Assembly: GCF_002343915.1 (NCBI RefSeq)
Contig: NZ_NETK01000001.1
Span: 744,001 to 808,000, forward strand
Direction: 5' to 3'
Length of the DNA: 64,000 bases
Origin: Nannocystis exedens
GTDB lineage: Bacteria; Myxococcota_A; Polyangia; Nannocystales; Nannocystaceae
Shown piece by piece: positions 1 through 6,392 of this stretch (within the stretch, counting starts at the first letter, position 1; every line of letters starts with the position of its first letter). The notes beneath the pieces are model-generated. The model did not search any database. It saw only the letters and a list, made by a program, of their open reading frames with translations, and was not told the DNA's origin. The position numbers were made by a program, and so were the translations under genes.

Positions 1-1131
1 TGTCCGCGCCCGGAGGGTCGGCTCGCCGACACCGATCCGTTCGACGACCCGGCGAACAACCCCGACGCGTACATCGCCCTCGGCGTGTTCAACCGCTTCG
101 ACCTCGCCCCGCTCGACGGCAGCAACTGCGGCGAGTACCGCATCGTGTTCGCCAAGCAGTCCGGCCTGTTCGACCCCAACGATCGCAACCTCATCATCTT
201 CGAGGCCACGCTGCCCAACCCGAACCCGAGCTGCGGCATCGAGGGCTGCCGGCCGATCGCGCAGTTCTGGGCCGACCTCAGCCAGATCGACGACATCACC
301 GAGATCCGCGACCGCGTCGAGGACTTCTACTTCGTCGACGCCGCCGGCGCCGGTCCCGTCGTGCACGCCGACAACTACGGCCCGAAGGGCGGCCAGATCC
401 GCACCAACATGTTCATGAACGGGCCGAACGCCTGGCAGCTGCGCCAGTTCGAGTTCGTCCACGACTGCGGCGACTCGGCCTGCATCAAGCCGACGTTGCT
501 CAAGGACAACCCGTTCCCCGAGCTCTTCCAGGACGACTCGCCGTGGCCCGGCGCCGAGGCGTTCCAGGAGTGGTTCGTGCGCCAGGTGCCGAACCTCGAG
601 AAGGCCGGCAGCAACCTGTTCTTCACCACCGACGTCGGCACCTTCGCCTCCGGCGCCAGCAACTCCGAGGGCGAGTTCGACAACTACCGCATCCAGTCCG
701 GCTTCAGCGGCTCGTTCCGCCAGAAGATCGAGGACGCGATCACCGTCCCCGGCCTCACCGCCGACAACATCATCAACCGCGCGCTCGCGCTGTCGTGCGC
801 CGGCTGCCACGAGCACAACAACTTCGGCGAGAACCTCGACTTCGGCGACGGCCTGCCGTGGGAGCCGAGCCTCGGGTTCGTCCACATCAGCGAGGAGTTC
901 ACCGCCGAGGGTCCGTTCGGCACCCGCTTCCCGCTGTCCGACGCGGTCCGCTTCGTGTTCCTGCCGCACCGCGGCGAGGTCCTGCAGAACTTCCTCAGCG
1001 AGACCGCCTGCGAGCCGTGCACCGAGAAGGGCGTCAAGCAGTTCGGCCCGCCCGACCCGAGCAAGTTCTTGCTCGACGGCTTCGACAGCGTCGACGGCAT
1101 GACGATCGGCGGCCCGCGCAGCGGCCACTGA
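1..1131 (+). CDS. 5'-truncated secreted protein with a CxxCH motif
   Basis: The reading frame is open from the first base of the window, so the N-terminus lies outside and the GTG at 85 is only an internal codon. At least 376 residues are visible, ending in TGA at 1129-1131. The protein is rich in Asp, Asn, Phe and paired Cys, as expected of an exported soluble protein. A CAGCH motif followed by EHNNF is encoded near 796-810. CxxCH is the covalent haem-attachment signature of c-type cytochromes, but a single motif in a Cys-rich protein is not proof of haem. Further Cys pairs (ACEPC) lie near the C-terminus. I do not recognise a named family; it resembles large myxobacterial secreted proteins of unknown role. 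Confidence 0.75.
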   Translation, partial: CPRPEGRLADTDPFDDPANNPDAYIALGVFNRFDLAPLDGSNCGEYRIVFAKQSGLFDPNDRNLIIFEATLPNPNPSCGIEGCRPIAQFWADLSQIDDITEIRDRVEDFYFVDAAGAGPVVHADNYGPKGGQIRTNMFMNGPNAWQLRQFEFVHDCGDSACIKPTLLKDNPFPELFQDDSPWPGAEAFQEWFVRQVPNLEKAGSNLFFTTDVGTFASGASNSEGEFDNYRIQSGFSGSFRQKIEDAITVPGLTADNIINRALALSCAGCHEHNNFGENLDFGDGLPWEPSLGFVHISEEFTAEGPFGTRFPLSDAVRFVFLPHRGEVLQNFLSETACEPCTEKGVKQFGPPDPSKFLLDGFDSVDGMTIGGPRSGH

Positions 1132-1372
1132 CCGCGCTCGCCCCGGCCGGCGCGTGACCGTCCGTCGCGGTCGCGCGCGGCCCGGCGCGTCGCCGTCACT
1201 CGCTCACGTGCGCCCGGCATCGCCGCGCGCGTGACCGTCATATTTCGGTCACGCGGCGTCACGCTCGTCGCGCACACACGCCGTCGCCACGCGCCTGCGG
1301 CCTGTTTGAAGCGGAGCAGCGCCGGCGCGGCGCGGCCGGGAGCCGCGACCTGGCCGGGTGGGACCTGCGTGT

Positions 1373-1378
1373 TAGACT
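1373..1378 (+). promoter_or_regulatory. TAGACT -10-like box upstream of fabH
   Basis: TAGACT lies 20 nt before the fabH GTG. This leaves a short leader containing GGAGG at 1387-1391. No convincing -35 box is visible. Confidence 0.45.
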
Positions 1379-1398
1379 GCGCCGCCGGAGGACCCGCC

Positions 1399-2430
1399 GT
1401 GGTCAACGCCTACATCTCAGGGACAGGTTCCTACGTGCCGCCGCGGGTCGTCAGCAACGACGCCCTCATCCACGAGTTCGGCGTCGACACCACGCACGAG
1501 TGGATCGTCCAGCGCACCGGGATCGAGGCGCGCCGGTTCGCCGAGGCCGGGGTCGGCACCGCGGACATGGCGGCCGAGGCCGCCCGCGCGGCGCTGGCGG
1601 AGGCCGGGCTCACCGCCCACGACCTCGACCTCATCATCGTCGCCACCCTCTCGCCCGAGCACGCCTTCCCCGGCAGCGGCGTCTATCTGCAGCGCAAGCT
1701 CGGCCTGTGCGAGGGCGACGACGCCAAGTTCGTCCCGGCGCTCGACGTCCGCAACCAGTGCTCCGGCTTCCTCTATGGCCTGTCGACCGCGGTCGCCCAC
1801 GTGCGCGCCGGCATGGCGCGGCACGTCCTCCTGGTCGGCGCCGAGACCCACTCCGCCGCGCTCGACCTCTCGGCCGAGGGTCGCGCCGTCTCCTCGTTGT
1901 TCGGCGACGGCGCCGGCGCCGTCATCGTCTCGGCCACCGACGAGGACCGCGGCGTGCGCGGCGTGTTCCTCGGCGCCGACGGCCGCTTCGCCGAGGTCCT
2001 GTGCCAGAAGATCTGGGACATCCGCCAGCGGCCGTTCGTGCCGAAGAACCCCGACCGCAGCGGCACTGTCCCCGCGGACATGTTGTGGGCGACCATGGAC
2101 GGCAAGGTCGTGTTCAAGCACGCCGTCGCCGCCATGGTCGGCTCGTTGATGCGCGCCTGCTCGTCGCTCTCGCTCGACCTGCAGGACATCGACCTGTTCT
2201 TCTTTCATCAGGCCAACCTGCGCATCAATCAGTTCATCGCCCAGCAGCTGCAGATCCCCGAAGAGAAGGTCCCCCACAACATCGAGCGCTACGGCAACAC
2301 CACCGCGGCCACCATCCCGCTGCTGCTGGCGGAGAGCGCGCGGGACGGGCGCCTTGTGCGCGGTAAGAAGGTCGCGATGGTCGCGTTCGGCAGCGGATTC
2401 ACCTGGGGCGCCGCTATCGCCGACTGGTGA
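1399..2430 (+). CDS. fabH: 3-oxoacyl-ACP synthase III (KAS III, FabH-like)
   Basis: This enzyme condenses an acyl-CoA primer with malonyl-ACP to start fatty acid synthesis in the cytoplasm. The 343-residue product has the thiolase-fold triad: Cys121 in NQCSGF, His270 in FFHQANLR and Asn300 in RYGNTTAA. GTG 1399 is chosen because GGAGG sits 7 nt upstream and the -10-like box at 1373 precedes it; the frame is open back to 1231, but that extension is Arg/Ala-rich and outside the family. Between the Cys and His domains lies the segment DMLWATMDGKVVF, seen in the FabH-like branch of KAS III. A hairpin repeat (2067-2080) lies inside this region and encodes VPADM. The gene stands alone without other fab genes, so a role in a specialised acyl pathway is also possible. 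Confidence 0.9.
   Translation: MVNAYISGTGSYVPPRVVSNDALIHEFGVDTTHEWIVQRTGIEARRFAEAGVGTADMAAEAARAALAEAGLTAHDLDLIIVATLSPEHAFPGSGVYLQRKLGLCEGDDAKFVPALDVRNQCSGFLYGLSTAVAHVRAGMARHVLLVGAETHSAALDLSAEGRAVSSLFGDGAGAVIVSATDEDRGVRGVFLGADGRFAEVLCQKIWDIRQRPFVPKNPDRSGTVPADMLWATMDGKVVFKHAVAAMVGSLMRACSSLSLDLQDIDLFFFHQANLRINQFIAQQLQIPEEKVPHNIERYGNTTAATIPLLLAESARDGRLVRGKKVAMVAFGSGFTWGAAIADW
2067..2080 (+). repeat. In-frame TGTCC-N4-GGACA hairpin inside fabH
   Basis: TGTCC, loop CCGC, GGACA: a perfect 5 bp stem read in frame as part of TVPADM. Member of the window-wide hairpin family. Confidence 0.6.
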
Positions 2431-2475
2431 GGGCATGCACAACCCCACCCTGTGAAAACCGATCAGGGTGAGGGC

Positions 2476-2871
2476 GTGGTACGCCGCGCCGCATTGCTCC
2501 TCGTCCTCGCCGTTCTCGGGTGTGCCCCGACGACGACGACGCAGGCGCCGCCGGAGCAGCCCACGGCCCGTGCCGAGCCCGAGCCGGCGCGGACCCAGCC
2601 GCGCCGACCGCCGCCCGCGTTCGTCCAGGCCCTCGCCGAGCTCGAGCGCAACCCCAACCTCTGCCTCCGCCTCGTCGGCCCGCGCGCGGAGCCTGTCCGA
2701 AAGGCCATGTTGCGAGCCGCCCGCGGCCGCATCGACGAGGCCCGGATCGTCGCCGAGACCGACCCCGTCGAGCCGGTCGCCCGCAGCGTCGAGTTCCGCT
2801 TCTTCGTCCCGTCGACCGAGCCGGCCAGCGGCGTCGGTCTGCACACGATCCACGCCTACATGCCGCAGTGA
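2476..2871 (+). CDS. Small lipoprotein of unknown function
   Basis: The product (about 131 residues) begins with a short signal peptide ending in the lipobox LAVLGC, then a Thr/Pro/Arg-rich linker and a compact domain. The domain contains a paired-Arg/Glu stretch and ends in a predicted beta strand with HTIHAYM. It should be anchored to a membrane through the lipidated Cys. GTG 2476 is preferred over GTG 2452 because the shorter form has a normal signal peptide and GGTGAGG lies just upstream, although the spacing is tight. It follows fabH by 45 nt on the same strand and may be cotranscribed. No family recognised. Confidence 0.6.
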   Translation: MVRRAALLLVLAVLGCAPTTTTQAPPEQPTARAEPEPARTQPRRPPPAFVQALAELERNPNLCLRLVGPRAEPVRKAMLRAARGRIDEARIVAETDPVEPVARSVEFRFFVPSTEPASGVGLHTIHAYMPQ

Positions 2872-2885
2872 TCGGAGGTCCGCGG

Positions 2886-2936
2886 GACATGCCTGAAAGG
2901 CCATGTCGCTGCGGACATTTCCCTTCGAGCATGTCC
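2886..2936. repeat. Pair of CATG-type hairpins between convergent genes
   Basis: Two imperfect hairpins in tandem: GACATG/CATGTC at 2886-2907 around a GAAA-type loop, and GGACAT/ATGTCC at 2913-2936. They sit between the lipoprotein stop (2871) and the kptA stop (3114), where a bidirectional terminator would be expected. Confidence 0.55.
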
Positions 2937-3113
2937 TCGGGGGCGCCCGCGGCCGGCTCGCCGCGCGAGGCGTGGCGAGCGCGAACGGCAGCGCCGACCT
3001 CACGGGCGGCCACGACGCGGAGACCGACGCGCCGCGACTCGCCCGACGACGAGCCCACGGGCCTCGGCATCGGTCGCCGAGCCGCCTCATCGGTCGCGTT
3101 CGACGCCCGCGCC

Positions 3114-3659
3114 TCACGGCCCGCGGAGGTAGTCCGGCGGCACGTGCTCGACCAGCCAGACCCCGTTCTCGGCGCGGTAGAACACGAAGCCCGCCGCCGC
3201 CATCGCCGCCGCGTCGACCTTCAGCACGGCCGGGCGGCCGTGGCGGGCCCCGACGCGGTGGGCCGTGGTTGCGTCGGCCGACAGGTGCACGTGGTGGCGT
3301 CGCATCTTGAGCAGCCCCTCGCGCAGGATCGCCGCCACCGAGCGCTCGCCTGTCCCGTGGTACAGCACCGGCGGAGGCGCCGCCGGGACCAGCTGCAGGT
3401 CGACCGCGACGGTGTGGCCCTGGTTGGCGCGGATCTTCGTCTTCGTCGCGTCGAACGCGAAGCGCTGCTTGTCGCTGGTGCGCACCAGCTCCTCGAGCTG
3501 CGCCCGCGAGATCGGCCGCTGCTTGCGGGCGCAGGCGGCGAGCAGCGCCTCGACCGTGACCCACCCGCCGGGCTCGAGCTCGAGGCCGAGGCCGGCCGGA
3601 TCGTGGCGCAGGTGCAGCGCGAGGAACTTGCTGAGCCGGACCCGGGAGCTCGCGTCCAT
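3114..3659 (-). CDS. kptA: RNA 2'-phosphotransferase (Tpt1/KptA family)
   Basis: Tpt1/KptA enzymes transfer a 2'-phosphate from RNA, or ADP-ribose chemistry intermediates, to NAD+. In eukaryotes this finishes tRNA splicing; the bacterial role is unsettled. The 181-residue product matches the usual length of about 180. Visible family motifs are SKFLALHLRHDP at the N-terminus, GWV, RFAFD, IRANQGH (the Arg/His of the NAD site), LYHGT, HVHLS and a C-terminal FYRAENGVWL. ATG 3659 is chosen because the motif-bearing N-terminus starts there; the longer frame to 3776 adds Arg/Gly-rich sequence foreign to the family. It is transcribed convergently with the preceding lipoprotein and has no RNA-processing neighbours. 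Confidence 0.9.
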   Translation of the reverse strand: MDASSRVRLSKFLALHLRHDPAGLGLELEPGGWVTVEALLAACARKQRPISRAQLEELVRTSDKQRFAFDATKTKIRANQGHTVAVDLQLVPAAPPPVLYHGTGERSVAAILREGLLKMRRHHVHLSADATTAHRVGARHGRPAVLKVDAAAMAAAGFVFYRAENGVWLVEHVPPDYLRGP

Positions 3660-4034
3660 GGCCGCCACGATCGTCGATCCGGCCCCGGCGGCAAACCCCT
3701 GACAGGGCTGTCGCGCGATCCGGCGGGCGCCCGGGCACAGGCGTCGCGCGATCTCCCGCCCGGCTCCGGCCTCCACACCAAACCGCTGTCATTTCAACCA
3801 CATCCAAGCCAGGCCCCGTCGTTGCAAACCTGGTCTGACACGGGCGGCGCGCCGCTTCCTCCGCTTCTTTGCGAGCCGCCCGGCCTTGGCTTACTTGGCT
3901 TGACCACTGGCTTATCTAGAACTTAGCCCTCTCCTAACTTAGCCCTCCGCCATCCGCACCACCCCATCGGGTCGAGCCGCGCTCGGCCCGATGCTCTTTG
4001 GTCGCCTGACGGCGTCGCCGCCGGAGTTTTCGGC
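3660..4034. other. Intergenic region with AT-richer patch and short direct repeats
   Basis: The region carries the divergent promoters of kptA and the CAP-domain gene. Its right part (3885-3950) is clearly less GC-rich than its surroundings and holds repeated TTGGCTTA/TGGCTTA words. No gene is visible. Confidence 0.5.
3920..3947 (+). repeat. Two 12-bp direct repeats AACTTAGCCCTC
   Basis: Exact copies at 3920-3931 and 3936-3947, spaced 16 bp start to start, about 100 bp upstream of the CAP gene start. The arrangement would suit a regulator binding site, but no factor can be named. Confidence 0.4.
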
Positions 4035-4040
4035 TATCGT
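4035..4040 (+). promoter_or_regulatory. TATCGT -10-like box, leaderless type
   Basis: Eight bases separate TATCGT from ATG 4049, which places transcription initiation at or next to the start codon. Confidence 0.5.
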
Positions 4041-4048
4041 CCCGGGCC

Positions 4049-4660
4049 ATGGCCACCGCGCTCCGCGGGACGTGCGTCGGCGCGCTCCTCGTCCTCGCCT
4101 GCGACCCTCCGCTGCCGCCCGAGCAGGCGCCTGCGCCTGCCGTCCCCGAGCTGGCCGCGTGCGAGCCGGCGGCCGACGGCGAGTGGCCCGATCCCTGGGC
4201 CGCGGCCGAGCACGAGGTCCTCGCGCGGATCAACGAGCTGCGGGCCCAGGGCGGCCGCTGCGGCGAGCTGCAGTTCTCGCCCGCGCCGCCCCTGCGCATG
4301 CAGCCGGCCTTGCGCTGCGCCGCTCGCCTGCACACCGCCGACATGATCGAGCGCGAGTACGTCAGCTCGGTCGACCCCGACGGCCTCGGCGTCGGCAGCC
4401 GCCTCGCCAGCCTCGAGTACAACGCCGCCACCTTCGCCGAGGTCGTGGCCGTCGTCACCGAGGACGCCGTCGACGAGCTCGACGACGCCGCCGACGTCGT
4501 CACCGCCTGGCGCGACAACCCGACCAGCTGCTGGCAGCTTTACGCCCGGGAGCTCGTCGACGTCGGCGTCGGCGGCCGCGAGGCCACCTACATGGCCAAG
4601 GAAGCCGAGGAGCCGCAGCGGGCCGCCTACTGGACGCTCACCCTGGCCGCCCCGCGCTGA
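4049..4660 (+). CDS. Lipoprotein with a degenerate CAP (SCP/PR1) domain
   Basis: The 203-residue product starts with a lipoprotein signal (lipobox VLAC) and a Pro-rich linker. A CAP-like domain follows: HEVLARINELRAQG, then CGELQFSPAPPLRMQPALRC, then RLHTADMIEREY. The pattern matches the next gene, but the classic second half (HxxN, GENI, GHC) is missing, so the active-site-like cavity is probably lost. CAP proteins are secreted and often bind lipids or act in the envelope. It is the first of two tandem CAP genes and probably arose by duplication followed by decay of the domain. The ATG lies directly after a -10-like box, which supports the start. Confidence 0.75.
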   Translation: MATALRGTCVGALLVLACDPPLPPEQAPAPAVPELAACEPAADGEWPDPWAAAEHEVLARINELRAQGGRCGELQFSPAPPLRMQPALRCAARLHTADMIEREYVSSVDPDGLGVGSRLASLEYNAATFAEVVAVVTEDAVDELDDAADVVTAWRDNPTSCWQLYARELVDVGVGGREATYMAKEAEEPQRAAYWTLTLAAPR

Positions 4661-4834
4661 CGTCACGCGCTCCCCCGGCGACCTCCCGAACCCCTCGCGC
4701 GGACGCCCTCGCGCGCCTCGCTCGCGCGAACGGGCGCTCCTCGGGCTCTCCCCTCTCTCCCTGACCCCGCCCCGCCCGCCGCCGTCGCGCCGCGCGCCCC
4801 GGCATCGCCGTCGCCGTCCTCGGCGCGCCTCTGC

Positions 4835-4840
4835 TACGCT
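4835..4840 (+). promoter_or_regulatory. TACGCT -10-like box, leaderless type
   Basis: Six bases separate this hexamer from ATG 4847. No -35 element is recognisable. Confidence 0.5.
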
Positions 4841-4846
4841 GCCCGC

Positions 4847-5527
4847 ATGACGTCGCGCGGGCTCCGAGTCACCTGTCTCTTCGTACAAGTCTGTGCGACC
4901 ATGTTCCTCGGGACAGCTTGCAGCGACGACGGCGGCGCCGGGACCGAACAAGGCGCCTCCGCGGCCACCGACCCCACCGCCGATCCGACCGGCGACACCA
5001 CCGACGACCCGACCGGCGACACCACCGGCGGCGCCGACGACCCGGCGTGGATGACCCCGTACTGCTACACCGTCGCCGACAAGAAGTGGCTGGCCGCGTG
5101 GATCGAGCGCGAACAGCAGGTGCTCGAGCGAATCAACGCCGCGCGGGCCGAGGGCGCCGACTGCGGGAGCATGGGCAGCTTCGGCCCCGCCCCGGCGCTC
5201 GGCATGGACGTGCGGCTCCACTGCGCCGCGCGCAAGCACTCGCAGGACATGGCCGAGCGCGGCTTCTTCGACCACGTCAACCCCGACGGCGAGGAGCCGT
5301 TCGACCGTATCGAAGAGGCCGGTTACACCGGCTGGGCCGCCGCCGGGGAGAACATCGCCGCCGGCTCGGACGACCCCGGCATGACCGTCCAGGGCTGGCT
5401 CGACAGCGACGGCCACTGCGCCAACCTCATGAACCCGCAGTACACCCACACCGGCGTCGGCTTCTACGAGGGCACCGGCAACCTCACCTACTACTGGACC
5501 CAGACCTTCGGCGCGCTGCTGCCGTGA
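4847..5527 (+). CDS. CAP-domain (SCP/PR1-like) lipoprotein
   Basis: The 226-residue product has a signal peptide ending in the lipobox LGTAC. An Asp/Thr/Gly linker (repeats of DPTGDTT) follows, then a full CAP domain. Visible CAP landmarks are ERINAARAEGADCG, LHCAARKHSQDMA, FFDHVNPDG, GENIAAG, GHCANLMNP, HTGVGFYEG and a terminal YYWTQTFG. The conserved His of HSQDM and the His/Glu of FDHVN and GEN form the cavity typical of the family. Its location would be the outer or inner membrane surface, with the domain in the periplasm or outside. CAP lipoproteins of bacteria are mostly uncharacterised. The gene is downstream of its degenerate paralogue and has its own promoter-like box. Confidence 0.88.
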   Translation: MTSRGLRVTCLFVQVCATMFLGTACSDDGGAGTEQGASAATDPTADPTGDTTDDPTGDTTGGADDPAWMTPYCYTVADKKWLAAWIEREQQVLERINAARAEGADCGSMGSFGPAPALGMDVRLHCAARKHSQDMAERGFFDHVNPDGEEPFDRIEEAGYTGWAAAGENIAAGSDDPGMTVQGWLDSDGHCANLMNPQYTHTGVGFYEGTGNLTYYWTQTFGALLP

Positions 5528-5556
5528 AGCGGCCTGCTCCCGGCCCCGCGCGATGC

Positions 5557-5562
5557 TATCCT
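5557..5562 (+). promoter_or_regulatory. TATCCT -10-like box, leaderless type
   Basis: Eight bases separate it from ATG 5571. This supports ATG 5571 over the TTG/ATG candidates further upstream. Confidence 0.5.
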
Positions 5563-5570
5563 CGCCACCC

Positions 5571-6377
5571 ATGCCCCGCACCCGTCGCAGCCTGCTCGCC
5601 GGCGCCGCCGGTCTGTGCGCCGCCGCCGCGACGCGCCCGCTGCGGGCCCAGGAGCCCGGCTTGTTCGGCCCGCTCGGCGGCGACGAGTTCCGCGAGCCGA
5701 CCGCCGTCCTCACCGTCGACCTGCCGCAGCTGCAGTACCCCGGCAAGTGGAACCCGCGCCCCGGGGCCATGCGCGAGCTCGCCGTCGAGCTGCGCCTGCG
5801 CACCCGCCTCGAGCCCGTGCGCGAGCCCAGCGTCGTCACCGCCGACTCGCGCCGGCTGTTCGACACCCCGTTCCTCTACGTCGCCGGCGAGGGCAACCTG
5901 CCGCCCCTGGGTGCCGCCGCCGAGACCGCCCTCGGCCGCTTCCTCGACCTCGGCGGCATGATCGTGTTCGACGCCGCCGACGGCGGCGCCGATCTCGGCT
6001 TCGAAAAGGACGTCACCGCCCTGCTCGGACGGATCTTGCCCGGCGCCGCGCTCACCCGCGTCGCCGCCGACCACGTCCTCTACCGCTCGTTCTACCTGGT
6101 CGAGACCCCGCTCGGTCGCACCAGCACGTTCGACCATGTCCTCGGGATCCACGAGGAGGGCCGGCTCAAGGCCCTGCTCGTCCGCAACGACCTCGGCGGC
6201 GCGCTGGCCCGCGGCGAGTCGGGCCTGTTCACCTGGCCGTGCGTCCCCGGCGGCGCCGACCAGCGCGAGTGGGCCTTCCGCTTCGCCGTCAACATCCTGC
6301 TCTACGCCACCTGCACCGACTACAAGGCCGACCGCGCCCACGTCGAGACCCTCCTCCGCAACCGGCGGTGGCGCTGA
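5571..6377 (+). CDS. DUF4159 domain protein with Tat-like signal
   Basis: The 268-residue product begins with PRTRRSLLAGAAGL, a twin-arginine-like signal sequence, so export in a folded state is likely. The mature part has the DUF4159 pattern: YPGKWNPRPGAMREL, FLYVAGEGNLPPL, a strand-turn with GGMIVFDAAD, and WAFRFAVNILLYAT near the end. DUF4159 proteins usually sit beside VWA/BatA-type membrane proteins, and here one follows 15 nt downstream on the same strand. The pair probably forms one envelope complex of unknown function. The Rossmann-like core resembles glutamine-amidotransferase folds, but no catalytic triad is evident. Confidence 0.8.
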   Translation: MPRTRRSLLAGAAGLCAAAATRPLRAQEPGLFGPLGGDEFREPTAVLTVDLPQLQYPGKWNPRPGAMRELAVELRLRTRLEPVREPSVVTADSRRLFDTPFLYVAGEGNLPPLGAAAETALGRFLDLGGMIVFDAADGGADLGFEKDVTALLGRILPGAALTRVAADHVLYRSFYLVETPLGRTSTFDHVLGIHEEGRLKALLVRNDLGGALARGESGLFTWPCVPGGADQREWAFRFAVNILLYATCTDYKADRAHVETLLRNRRWR

Positions 6378-6392
6378 CCGAGCTGCTTGATC

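Noticed and set aside
1417..3807. Long minus-strand open frame over fabH and kptA
   Set aside because: It covers two genes with clear catalytic motifs in other frames and has low-complexity Arg/Gly content.
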